The position numbers and the translations under genes are program-made. The notes beneath the pieces were generated by a model. The model did no database searches, had not been told where the DNA came from, and saw nothing but the letters and a program-made list of their open reading frames with translations. A stretch of DNA of 8,966 bases, taken from assembly GCA_005778315.1 (NCBI GenBank), contig SXOW01000406.1, positions 1-8,966 of the forward strand, read 5' to 3'. This DNA is from Acidobacteriota bacterium. GTDB taxonomy: Bacteria; Acidobacteriota; Vicinamibacteria; Vicinamibacterales; UBA8438. This document shows positions 1-6,863 of the stretch, piece by piece (position 1 is the stretch's first letter; every line of letters starts with the position of its first letter).

Positions 1-364
1 GGAACTGCAGGCACTGGACATCCGGACCGGAGAGACACTCTGGAAGCAGCGTCGCCGCTCGGCCTACAACACCTCAGCGCTGACCACCGCCGGCGGCCTG
101 GTCTTCATCGGAGACTGGGAGCGGTATGTGTTCGCGTATGACGCCCGGACCGGCGACGAGTTGTGGCGCAGCCGGCTCTCGACCATGGCGAACGGCTACC
201 CGATTACCTATGCCGTCGATGGACGGCAATACGTCGCCTTCGGAGCCGGAAGCGCGCTCGGCGGAACCAGTTGGACGAGTCTGATCCCGGCGGACTTGAC
301 GCCGGAGTTGAAGAACCCGCGAGAGGGAAACGCGCTCTTCGTCTACGCGCTGCCGGAGGACTAG
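1..364 (+). CDS. PQQ-dependent dehydrogenase (quinoprotein), C-terminal part only
   Basis: This is the 3' end of a gene that begins before the window; reading from base 2 gives 120 residues before the TAG at 362-364. Two beta-propeller blade repeats are visible: ALDIRTGETLW near the start and AYDARTGDELW about 40 residues later. The second is followed by YAVDGRQYVAF, the usual last blade of PQQ-dependent alcohol/glucose dehydrogenases. Such enzymes act in the periplasm, oxidising alcohols or sugars with pyrroloquinoline quinone and passing electrons to a cytochrome c or ubiquinone. No CxxCH haem motif follows the propeller, so this end carries no fused cytochrome domain. The tail (ending NALFVYALPED) differs from that of the second quinoprotein at 4740-6863, so the two are not a recent duplication. 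The substrate cannot be told from this piece. The next gene starts 28 bases downstream on the same strand, probably in one operon. Confidence 0.88.
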   Translation, partial: ELQALDIRTGETLWKQRRRSAYNTSALTTAGGLVFIGDWERYVFAYDARTGDELWRSRLSTMANGYPITYAVDGRQYVAFGAGSALGGTSWTSLIPADLTPELKNPREGNALFVYALPED

Positions 365-392
365 CGCGCGGGGCCTGCGGGGGGAGGTTGTC

Positions 393-1421
393 ATGTGTCA
401 GCAGGTGCTCGCTCGTGCCGTCGTGGTGTTGGTGGTGGCGTCGGTCGGGTCGCTGTCCGTCGGCACTGTCACACCCGTGCTCGCACAAGGCGGCGAGGCT
501 GTCGGCTGGAGTGTGCCGCGTCTGGCCGACGGACGGCCTGACCTGCAGGGCGTCTGGCTCAGTAACACCGCGACGCCGTTGGAGCGTCCCCCCGCCTTCG
601 AGGGTCGGGAGTTCCTGACCGATGAAGAGGTGGCGACGCTCCGTTCGCGCGCGGCACGGATCTTCGCGAATGGACGGAGCGCCTTTACGACGCCGGAAGG
701 GGCCTTCTTCGCGGCGCTGAACGACGTCGACACCTACGGGGGTGCGTCGTCCACCAGCAATTCGCTGGGCATGGTCGACGTGGAGTTCACGAACCAGACA
801 TCGCAGATCATCGACCCGCCCGATGGCCGTATTCCAGCCCGGACGGCGGCGGGCCAGGCTCGGGAGGCGCGGGTCGACGCGGGTTGGGAGTTCAAGACGG
901 GTCCCGAGGACCTCAACAACTTTCACCGCTGCGTCACGACGGGCGTGCCGAGGCTCGGTGGCAACTTTGGTGCCGGCCCCTACACCTTCTATCAGATCAT
1001 CCAGACGCCGGACCATCTCGCGTTCGTCAGCGAAGCGTTTCACGATGCTCGGCTGATCGCGCTGGACGGACAGCCTCACGTGCCGGAGGCCATTCGGCAA
1101 TGGAACGGCGACCCGCGGGGGCACTGGGAGGGCGACACCCTGGTCGTGGAGACACGCAACTTCGCGCAGGGGAGCTACTTCTACGGCGCGGCTGAGGGGC
1201 TCCAGCTCGTCGAACGATTTACCCGAAGCGGCCCGGACACCATCACCTATCGGCTCACCTTCACCGACCCGGACACCTGGCAGTCCCCGTGGACGGCTGA
1301 GATTCCACTGAAGCGCCGCGACGAGCCGATCTACGAGTTCGCGTGTCACGAAGGCAATCTCTCGATGACGGGTATGCTCGGCACCGCCCGGATAGCCGAC
1401 GGCTCGGCCACCGGCCGCTAG
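393..1421 (+). CDS. Secreted protein of an uncharacterised family, copy 1 (CHEGN family)
   Basis: A 342-residue exported protein of unknown function. The ATG at 393 is well placed behind GGGGAGG at 381-387. Residues 1-32 look like a Sec signal peptide (hydrophobic VVVLVVASVGSLSV, cleavage near VLAQG). The mature protein carries the family signatures PDLQGVWLS (49-57), DPPDGRIP (141-148), HRCVTTGVPR (178-187), YQIIQTPDHLAFVSEAFHD (200-218), HWEGDTLVVET (244-254), VERFTR (273-278) and YEFACHEGN (314-322). All recur in the protein at 6860-7840. Two cysteines (180 and 318) are shared by both copies and could form a disulfide. I recognise this as a type common among Acidobacteriota and related secretomes, but know of no established function. 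It follows a PQQ dehydrogenase by 28 bases, which hints at a role with that enzyme. The closely spaced WEGDTLVVE and ERFTR strands suggest a mostly beta fold; that is a guess. The stop codon shares its CTAG with the stop of the convergent DUF1801 gene. Confidence 0.85.
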   Translation: MCQQVLARAVVVLVVASVGSLSVGTVTPVLAQGGEAVGWSVPRLADGRPDLQGVWLSNTATPLERPPAFEGREFLTDEEVATLRSRAARIFANGRSAFTTPEGAFFAALNDVDTYGGASSTSNSLGMVDVEFTNQTSQIIDPPDGRIPARTAAGQAREARVDAGWEFKTGPEDLNNFHRCVTTGVPRLGGNFGAGPYTFYQIIQTPDHLAFVSEAFHDARLIALDGQPHVPEAIRQWNGDPRGHWEGDTLVVETRNFAQGSYFYGAAEGLQLVERFTRSGPDTITYRLTFTDPDTWQSPWTAEIPLKRRDEPIYEFACHEGNLSMTGMLGTARIADGSATGR

Positions 1422-1840
1422 GAGCAGCCGGCCTGCAGGCGGGCCCGCATGTCAGCGTAGGCAGTTTCAATCAGCCGGGTCAGGGCCTCGGCGTCGATGG
1501 CGTCGTCCGGTCTGAGCTTCACATGCCGCATGAACTTGCCCGAGCCCTCCAGCAGGCCATCGCGATCGGCGAGCTCCGCGCCACGAAAGAATCCCACATT
1601 GACGTGGGCTGTGAAGACGTTGACATAGCCAAAGGCCGCATCCAGAACACACGCGGTCGGATGGCCGTCGTGCAACACCTCGCGCACGTCGTCTCCGCAG
1701 TTGCGCATGACCTCAAACCAGCGCCGGGCGATGGCTCCACGCTCGCCGGCGTGGGCCCTCATCCACTCGTCGATCTCCGCATCTCGCTTGAGGGTGCCGG
1801 AGCAACGAAAGAGCTGGGTCGACGTCAGCCTCGTAGCCAT
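1418..1840 (-). CDS. DUF1801 domain-containing protein (YdhG-like)
   Basis: A 140-residue cytoplasmic protein. The reading frame stays open up to base 2113, but recognisable family sequence begins only downstream of the ATG at 1838-1840. The 91 residues before it are Arg-rich and overlap, out of frame, the VOC remnant, so I take 1840 as the start. No strong Shine-Dalgarno is visible there. The DUF1801 domain covers about residues 35-135: CGDDVREVLHDGHPTACV (48-65), AAFGYVNVFTAHVNVGFFRG (68-87) and LLEGSGKFMRHVKLR (96-110). The second and third blocks are the family hallmark. Family members are small alpha/beta proteins of uncertain function; no catalytic role can be assigned. The gene is convergent with the secreted protein gene at 393-1421, and the two overlap by exactly CTAG. 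A GC-rich 15-bp dyad lies 51 bases upstream of the chosen start. Confidence 0.8.
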   Translation of the reverse strand: MATRLTSTQLFRCSGTLKRDAEIDEWMRAHAGERGAIARRWFEVMRNCGDDVREVLHDGHPTACVLDAAFGYVNVFTAHVNVGFFRGAELADRDGLLEGSGKFMRHVKLRPDDAIDAEALTRLIETAYADMRARLQAGCS

Positions 1841-1956
1841 CGCCAGCACGCTCGCGGACTCAGAATCAGCACCGGGGTCGCAGGACTCATGCGCCCGGAC
1901 CGGGCGAACTCGATCGAGAGGCGAAGTGCCATAAGTGCCCTTCCGGATCGACGGCG
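1841..1956. other. Intergenic gap upstream of the DUF1801 gene
   Basis: These 116 bases separate the DUF1801 start from the stop of the VOC remnant. I see no recognisable coding sequence on either strand, although frames stay open because of the high G+C. The only notable structure is the perfect dyad at 1892-1906. The gap may hold the promoter of the DUF1801 gene; no convincing -35/-10 pair could be picked out. Confidence 0.4.
1892..1906. repeat. Perfect 15-bp inverted repeat upstream of DUF1801 gene
   Basis: The sequence CGCCCGG-A-CCGGGCG is a perfect dyad with 7-bp arms around one base. It lies 51 bases upstream of the DUF1801 start, in the non-coding gap. The single-base centre makes it more like a binding site for a dimeric regulator than an RNA hairpin. 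In DNA this GC-rich, such dyads also arise by chance, so the functional reading is weak. Confidence 0.3.
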
Positions 1957-2130
1957 CTAGGGGGTAACGGACGGAACGTCCGGCGGCGGACTCGCGAACC
2001 GCGGCTCGTGCGGCGCCGTGGTCAACCCTACCGACAGCCCTTCGGGATCGACGAGAATGGCCATGCGGTCGCCGCCGGGGAGCGTCTGCGGCGGCACGAC
2101 CCCGGAATACCACGCTCGGGTGCGCCCATG
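1957..2130 (-). pseudogene. Glyoxalase/VOC-family protein, C-terminal remnant
   Basis: On the minus strand the frame ending at the TAG at 1957-1959 reads GVVPPQTLPGGDRMAILVDP followed by EGLSVGLTT. This is the last beta strand and hairpin of a VOC (glyoxalase/bleomycin-resistance type) domain, in which a 'PP...DxPG..R.AVLADPEG..FGL' block is typical. A full VOC protein is 115-140 residues or more. Here recognisable sequence covers only about 35-55 residues, and the codons upstream of about 2103-2130 show no VOC character in any minus-strand frame. No N-terminal half exists between this piece and the DinB gene. I therefore read it as a truncated remnant, probably not expressed as a functional enzyme. 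The tail after LTT (APHEPRF and onward) is a low-complexity Pro-rich end. Confidence 0.55.
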
Positions 2131-2186
2131 GGGTTCACTCCTGGGAGGACTTGAGAGACGTGACGGGGAAGAACGCCAGCTCACGA

Positions 2187-2672
2187 TCACGACTCGTCCG
2201 CCGTTGGGCCATAGACGGACGGCAACGGCACGTTCAACAGTCTCAGGTAGACCGAGAGTTGGCCCCGATGGTGAATCAGATGATTCAGCGCCGTGCTACG
2301 GATGACCACCAGGCGCGGCATGTCGAAGATGACCCGGGTGCCATACCGGTACCGCCAGTGCCCGAAGAGCTGCTCGTTAGAGAGGCTACCCAGTACGGAT
2401 TCAGCCTTGGTGACGTTTCGGTCGAACGCGTCGAGTATCTCTGGGACCGTGATCTCGGGCGCTGAGTGCGTGTCATGGTCAAACTCGTCCGCGGCCAAAG
2501 AAGCGATGAAGAGGCCTGGAAGATGTGCGATGTGCACGGACAACTCGCCGAGCGTCCTAGACCGCTCGTGCGGGCGCCACCCGAGTGAAGGCCCCGGAAC
2601 TCGTTCGAGGGTCTTCCGGGTGGTCGTGGCCTCGATCTTGAGTTCTGGGAGCAGGATTTCACTGAGTCTCAT
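2187..2672 (-). CDS. DinB-family protein (putative metal-dependent hydrolase/transferase fold)
   Basis: A 161-residue cytoplasmic protein, the usual length for DinB/YfiT-like four-helix-bundle proteins. The ATG at 2670-2672 follows GAGGAG with about 8 bases spacing, so the start is well supported. Family features are WRPHERSRTLGELSVHIAH (32-50), with candidate metal ligands His47 or His50, and NHLIHHRGQLSVYLRLL (130-146), with His131, His134 and His135. Together they could supply the three-His metal site of the family. The C-terminus VPLPSVYGPTADES is the standard ending, so the gene looks complete. DinB proteins include damage-inducible proteins and thiol-dependent S-transferases related to bacillithiol and mycothiol use; the substrate here is unknown. 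Third codon positions are visibly less GC-rich than in the flanking operons (many A- and T-ending codons at the 5' end), which may point to separate acquisition. Confidence 0.85.
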   Translation of the reverse strand: MRLSEILLPELKIEATTTRKTLERVPGPSLGWRPHERSRTLGELSVHIAHLPGLFIASLAADEFDHDTHSAPEITVPEILDAFDRNVTKAESVLGSLSNEQLFGHWRYRYGTRVIFDMPRLVVIRSTALNHLIHHRGQLSVYLRLLNVPLPSVYGPTADES

Positions 2673-2780
2673 TCAGGACGCTCCTCGCACATGGCGACGA
2701 AGTGGCGCGGCACACCGCTCGTCGACCTCGCGACCATCGTCAGCCTCATCGGCGAGACGCGCAGCCGGCGGCAGCCCCTT

Positions 2781-3086
2781 TTACCCTTGTCCGACCACCC
2801 CGGACATAGCCTCCACCCCCCACCGCTCCGCCGCCTTCCCGTTTTTGAACCGGACGATGTCGGCCACGCGGCCGACGACGTCCTTGCCGGTCGGCGGCAT
2901 CCCGAACAGATTGCCCGTGTGTTTCCCGCGGAAGGTGACGTGTGCCGCCACGAGGTCGCCTTCGGCCATCATGTGATCGACGGTCAGGGTGAAGCCACTG
3001 ATCGCCGCGCGCATTTCGGAGAGCGACGCCTTGAGCGCCGAGCTGCCCTGCGCCTGCCCGGGTGAGGGGTTGCGGACACTAGAATC
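2781..3086 (-). pseudogene. SnoaL-like (polyketide cyclase/ester cyclase family) protein, 5'-truncated
   Basis: The minus-strand frame ending at TAA (2781-2783) reads a good SnoaL-like fold. It has NPSPGQAQG near 3071-3045, then MRAAISGFTLTVDHMMAEGD, FRGKHTGNLFGMPPTGKDV, and finally DIVRFKNGKAAERWGV. The 'H(T)G...G.PPTG..V' and 'I.RF..GK..E.W' blocks are typical of the family. Complete members are about 130-140 residues. Here the frame is closed by a stop at 3087-3089, only 16 codons upstream of SSALKASLSEM, with no start codon between that stop and the internal ATG at 3012-3014. The first 30-40 residues are missing, and no N-terminal SnoaL sequence appears in any minus frame of 3090-3240. 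I read this as a pseudogene. Translation from the internal ATG would give only 77 residues. Confidence 0.65.
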
Positions 3087-3242
3087 CTACAGGAACGATA
3101 CACGATCTCCAAGCTGCGCATGCAGGGCTTCACCCAAGCCGAGATCACCTACATGTTTCGAGTGGGCATTCGGCAGTTGGTCGGCAAGAGGTCAGGCGAG
3201 ATGCTGGGCCACGTGGCGCTAGGAGGCAGCACGAACCGGTAG
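3066..3242 (+). other. Unassigned short open frame, possible gene remnant
   Basis: A plus-strand frame open from 3066 to the TAG at 3240-3242, with its only plausible ATG at 3120. It reads ISKLRMQGFTQAEITYMF, then RVGIRQLVGKRSGEMLG. The amino-acid composition looks protein-like rather than the Arg/Pro-rich pattern of shadow frames here. The LRxxGFxxxxI..M....R.L spacing faintly recalls the C-terminal helix of phosphotriesterase/amidohydrolase proteins, but I would not assign it. It begins where the SnoaL homology ends, so it may be a piece of another gene joined at that breakpoint. No ribosome binding site was seen at 3120. Confidence 0.25.
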
Positions 3243-3260
3243 GGTCGGTCGCTACTAGCC

Positions 3261-4718
3261 TTAGCGTGCCCAGAGCAGTGTGCCGGGATGAAACTGGCTC
3301 CAGGCGAACCAGAACGCCTCATGGGCGGCAAGCTCGCCACTGGCCCCGAACGCGCGCAGGCCGCCGGAGTCTGGCCGTAGCGTGACGCCGCCGAGGGAGA
3401 CGTCGTCACCGGCCTCCAGCGCCAGCCGCGCTGATGCCACCGGGAAGGCTACCGGGGTCCCGCCGGCGTTGAGAACCCCCACCACCACCTCGTGCACACC
3501 CAGTCGCGGATCGACCTCGCCGACGGGAAAGATGGGGCCGGCGTCATCGCGGCCACCAAGCGGGTTGGGCGGGTAGGTGCGCCCGATTCCGCCGTCCTCG
3601 GCGACGATGGTCGTGTTGGGGTGCGCCGCGCGCCAGGCGCCCCATGGGGAGGTGACCACGGTGGTTTGTCCAAGGGTGACGCCGGCGTCGTGGAGTGGCC
3701 CCGAGATGGCTTCTCCGGTAAAGGTATCGACGGCGGAGAAGGTGGTGACGTCGTACATGAACTTGTTGGACCGCGACAGGAGACCCGAGGTCCGCAGCAC
3801 GGGGGCAAAGCCGTCGACGTCGTCGGTGAAGTAGGCCTGGGCGGACAGACACAAGGTGCAGTACGGAATGGCCAGACGCCGGCCGCCGACGGTGTCGTTG
3901 ACCATCTCGTGCACTTCCATGATGTGCTTCGGATACGCGCGCGCCTCGCCGGCGACGAGGACACCAAAGACGAGGGCATCGTCTGGATACCAGGCGCCGC
4001 CCGCCGCGTCGGTGACGGCGGGGTCGTCGAGGGCGGGAATGCAGCCACGTGGGCAGACCTCACCGTTGGTGGCGACCGGCCGGTCGTCGATGAACACGCC
4101 ACCCCAGCCCACCAGCCGCCAGTCGATGGCGGAGTCTTCGTCATCGAAGAACGGCGCCCAGCGCGCCTCGATCAGCAGGAACAGGTCGCGCTTGAGGCGC
4201 CGGTAGTCTGGGGGCGCGGGGAGGTCCCACGCCAGCAGGCGGTCGCCCATGGCACTATACGGTTCGCCATCGAGCGACGCACCGCTCAAGGTTTCGAACG
4301 CCTCGATGACGACCGGTACGGAGTCGCGCGCCGCGAGCCGGAGGAGGTCATAGACGTACCACAGGAGGCGAGCGTCGCCGGAGGCGCCGATGGTGCGCAC
4401 CGCATCCGCCGGGAAGCGTTGCTGCTGCAGGGCGGGCGGGATGGACGCCAGTGCCTGCCGCACGGCGTCGGCGAGCGGCCCGGTGCCGGGTTCGGGGGCG
4501 GCGGGGACTGGTCGACGGTTCTTGTCGAGCAGGTCTGATTGGTCCTGCGGCTGCCGCTGGTTCTGGTCCAGGACGCGGATCTGGTTCTTGGCCGCAGTCG
4601 GGTCGGCTCCGGTGCAGGCCGCGGCGACCACGAGCGTCGCCAAGAGGCCGGTCCAGGATCGGGCGCGCTGCGGTGTCACCACCCCATCGGAACGAGAGGT
4701 CGGCGGCAGGGCGCTCAT
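3261..4718 (-). CDS. DUF3179 domain-containing probable lipoprotein
   Basis: A 485-residue exported protein and the third gene of the minus-strand operon, starting 21 bases after the dehydrogenase stop. The N-terminus has a hydrophobic stretch GLLATLVVAAAC. Cys35 sits in a lipobox-like AAAC, so the protein is probably lipid-anchored. A Gln/Asp-rich linker follows (about 50-70), then a helical region (75-210) often found ahead of the domain in long members, and then DUF3179 proper (about 220-475). Hallmarks are IPALDDP (227-233), VFGVLVAGEARAYP (250-263), HEMVNDTVGG (270-279), PYCTLC (285-290), SRSNKFMYD (315-323) and the trailing SPWGAWRAAHP. Two cysteine pairs stand out: Cys222/Cys226 in CPRGC and Cys287/Cys290 in CTLC. 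The family has no established function that I know of. Operon position with a quinoprotein suggests a periplasmic redox or metal-related role, which is inference. No clear Shine-Dalgarno precedes the ATG, and a GTG at codon 13 or 14 is an alternative start. Confidence 0.87.
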   Translation of the reverse strand: MSALPPTSRSDGVVTPQRARSWTGLLATLVVAAACTGADPTAAKNQIRVLDQNQRQPQDQSDLLDKNRRPVPAAPEPGTGPLADAVRQALASIPPALQQQRFPADAVRTIGASGDARLLWYVYDLLRLAARDSVPVVIEAFETLSGASLDGEPYSAMGDRLLAWDLPAPPDYRRLKRDLFLLIEARWAPFFDDEDSAIDWRLVGWGGVFIDDRPVATNGEVCPRGCIPALDDPAVTDAAGGAWYPDDALVFGVLVAGEARAYPKHIMEVHEMVNDTVGGRRLAIPYCTLCLSAQAYFTDDVDGFAPVLRTSGLLSRSNKFMYDVTTFSAVDTFTGEAISGPLHDAGVTLGQTTVVTSPWGAWRAAHPNTTIVAEDGGIGRTYPPNPLGGRDDAGPIFPVGEVDPRLGVHEVVVGVLNAGGTPVAFPVASARLALEAGDDVSLGGVTLRPDSGGLRAFGASGELAAHEAFWFAWSQFHPGTLLWAR

Positions 4719-4739
4719 ACCGGCGAGAGGGGCCTGCGT

Positions 4740-6863
4740 TTACGCCTGCGGAAGCACGAACGCGACCAAACGAGGTCCGCCGCCAATGGTGAGCGCGATG
4801 TATTGCCGCCCGTCCACCATGTACGTCATCGGGGTGCCGATGGCGCCGGAGGGGAGATCCACCGAGGCCAGCTCGTCACCGGTCGCCTTGTCGTAGGCGA
4901 CCAAACGCGGGCCGCCGGTCGAACTGCCGGCGGTCAGGCAATAGATGAGCAGTGTCTTGGTCAGCAGCGGGCCGTTGGTGGCGTTGTCGCCGCCCAGCGG
5001 CGGCAGGTTCAGGTCGCGAAGCCGTGGATGATTACGAATGCGGTCGCCGTTGCCGGTTGGGACCACCCACGCGTAGTCGCCGGTGTTCATGTCGATGGCC
5101 GACATGCGCGAGTAGGGTGGTTTCACGAGCGGGAGGCCTTGGGGCATTTGCGGGCCAGTCTCGATACCGTCCCGTAGTTGCTGCAGGCGCTCGGCTTCTG
5201 GCGCGCCATGCGTATAGGCCACCGTGGCGCCGGGCGTACCCTCGGGCGCATAGAGCCCGACGACCGCCACCTGATTCCGCGACGGGATGTAGAGCATGCC
5301 GGTGTCCGGGTCGACAGCGCCGCCAGCCCACCCGGCCGTGCCTCCAGGTGGCGGGCGCATGATCGTGCCGCGTGTCTCGCCCGCCACGGGGCGGGTCGGT
5401 GGCTGGAAGAGGGGGCCGAGCGTGAATCCTTCCACCGCCTCGATCGCCATCTGCCGAAGCTCCGGGGTGAAGTCGACCAGATCATCAAGCGTGATGCCCT
5501 GGTAGTCGAACGGGGCCGGCCGCGTGGGAAACGGCTGCGTGGGCGCAGGCACTTCGCCCGGCATGTTCGTGTCCTGCGGGACGGCGCGCTCTTCAATCGG
5601 CCATACCGGTTCGCCGGTGACACGGTCGAACGTATACACGAAGCCCTGTTTGCTGACCTGCGTAATGGCTTGAATGTCGCGGCCGTCGACCGTGATGTCC
5701 AGCACATTCGGATGGGTGGGGAAGTCGTAGTCCCACAGTCCGTGATGCACGGCCTGGAAATGCCAGACGCGCTGACCGGTTTCGATGTCGACCGCGATCA
5801 ACGTCTCGGAGTAGAGGTTGTCGCCAAGACGGTCGGCGCCATAGTAGTCGTTGGTCGTGGTGCCGGTGGGCAAATACACGTACCCCAGCTCGTTGTCGCC
5901 GGCCAGCATCGACCACACGTTCGCGTTCCCTGAATAGCGCCACGACTCGTTGGCCCAGGTGTCCGCCCCATACTCGTCACTGCTGTTCGGCACGGTGTGG
6001 AAGTCCCACGCATGTTCACCGGTGCGTGCGTCCCAGGCTCGCACCCAGCCGGGGATGGCTTCCTTGGTGATGCGCCGGTCCGCGATGTGCGACCCGTGGA
6101 TGACGCGGTCCCGCACCACGATCGGTGGCGAGTGAATACCGTAGGTCAACGCGTTCAGATAATCGCGCTCGCCGCGGTTGGCGCGGGGAACGCCGGTCAT
6201 GGCGTCGACCATACCGCTGCCGTTCGGTCCGAAGTCCGCGCACGGTTCGCCGGTGTTGGCGTTGGCGCACACCAGATAGCCGTCGCCCGTGCCCCAGTAG
6301 ATCCGCTCGTCCTGGGCTCCGTCGGTCCAGTAGGCGACACCGCGCTGGCGCCACGTGCCGGTCATCGTGGTGGTGCCCGACTCGTAGCTCTTCGGGTTGA
6401 AGACCCAGATGGTCTCCCCCGTCACCGCATCGACCGCGACGCCCTGCGACAGCGGCGTATTGAAGTACAGCACCCCGTCAACCATCAACGGCGTGGCCTG
6501 GAACCCGCTGGGGTTCGGGGGGTCACCAATCCGATACAGGTCCGGGGTCTCCTTCACGAGATAGTCGACGATGGTGTCCAGCGGCGCCCACCACTCGCTG
6601 CCGTCGGGCATGGTCTTGCTGACGAAGTTGTCGACGGAGGTCCACTCCCAGGCCAATTCGAGGCTGGCGAAGTTGTCGGCGTCAATCTGATCGAGCGGCG
6701 AGTACTTCTTGCCGCCAATGTCGCCGGCGTAGCTCCGCCACTCACCGTTCGAGGTGTCGTAGGTCTGCCAGGGACCAGTCGATGACTGCGCGTGGCTCGC
6801 CGCCGGCGCGAGGGTCAGCGCCGTCAGGGTGGCCAGGGTCGCGGTCAGCCTTCGTGTTGTCAT
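4740..6863 (-). CDS. PQQ-dependent dehydrogenase, glucose/quinate-type, secreted
   Basis: A 707-residue quinoprotein that would oxidise a sugar, polyol or alcohol in the periplasm using PQQ. The ATG at 6861-6863 overlaps the upstream TGA as ATGA and is followed by a signal peptide (MTTRRLTATLATLTALTL, cleavage near SHAQS, residue 26). The open frame continues further upstream, but that part only shadows the neighbouring gene. The beta-propeller starts with WRSYAGDIGGKKYSPLDQI (42-60). Further landmarks are LVCANANTGEPCADFG (197-212), with Cys199 and Cys208, AVHHGLWDYDFPTHP (371-385), VSKQGFVYTFDRVTGEPVW (403-421) and AYDKATGDEL (656-665). The HHxLWDxD and K-QGFV--DR-TG blocks are those of membrane glucose/quinate dehydrogenases. 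The usual HHD is HHG here. Unlike E. coli Gcd there are no N-terminal transmembrane helices, and no CxxCH haem site is present, so electrons must leave through a separate carrier. The true substrate is not deducible. Confidence 0.92.
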   Translation of the reverse strand: MTTRRLTATLATLTALTLAPAASHAQSSTGPWQTYDTSNGEWRSYAGDIGGKKYSPLDQIDADNFASLELAWEWTSVDNFVSKTMPDGSEWWAPLDTIVDYLVKETPDLYRIGDPPNPSGFQATPLMVDGVLYFNTPLSQGVAVDAVTGETIWVFNPKSYESGTTTMTGTWRQRGVAYWTDGAQDERIYWGTGDGYLVCANANTGEPCADFGPNGSGMVDAMTGVPRANRGERDYLNALTYGIHSPPIVVRDRVIHGSHIADRRITKEAIPGWVRAWDARTGEHAWDFHTVPNSSDEYGADTWANESWRYSGNANVWSMLAGDNELGYVYLPTGTTTNDYYGADRLGDNLYSETLIAVDIETGQRVWHFQAVHHGLWDYDFPTHPNVLDITVDGRDIQAITQVSKQGFVYTFDRVTGEPVWPIEERAVPQDTNMPGEVPAPTQPFPTRPAPFDYQGITLDDLVDFTPELRQMAIEAVEGFTLGPLFQPPTRPVAGETRGTIMRPPPGGTAGWAGGAVDPDTGMLYIPSRNQVAVVGLYAPEGTPGATVAYTHGAPEAERLQQLRDGIETGPQMPQGLPLVKPPYSRMSAIDMNTGDYAWVVPTGNGDRIRNHPRLRDLNLPPLGGDNATNGPLLTKTLLIYCLTAGSSTGGPRLVAYDKATGDELASVDLPSGAIGTPMTYMVDGRQYIALTIGGGPRLVAFVLPQA

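Noticed and set aside
204..1349. A 381-codon minus-strand open frame opposite the first secreted protein gene
   Set aside because: It is Arg/Pro-rich with no recognisable domain and mirrors a well-supported gene with signal peptide and family motifs. Long antisense frames are expected at this G+C.
1841..2113. An N-terminal extension of the DUF1801 gene by 91 codons
   Set aside because: The extension is Arg-rich and overlaps the VOC remnant out of frame. DUF1801 homology begins only after the ATG at 1840.
3250..3266. CGCTA...TAGCG hairpin at the end of the DUF3179 gene as a terminator
   Set aside because: The arms are only 5 bp with a 7-base loop, and no T-run follows on the minus strand.
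3492..4538. A 348-codon plus-strand open frame opposite the DUF3179 gene
   Set aside because: Its Gly/Val/Arg-rich composition and lack of any family motif mark it as the antisense shadow of a clear DUF3179 coding sequence.
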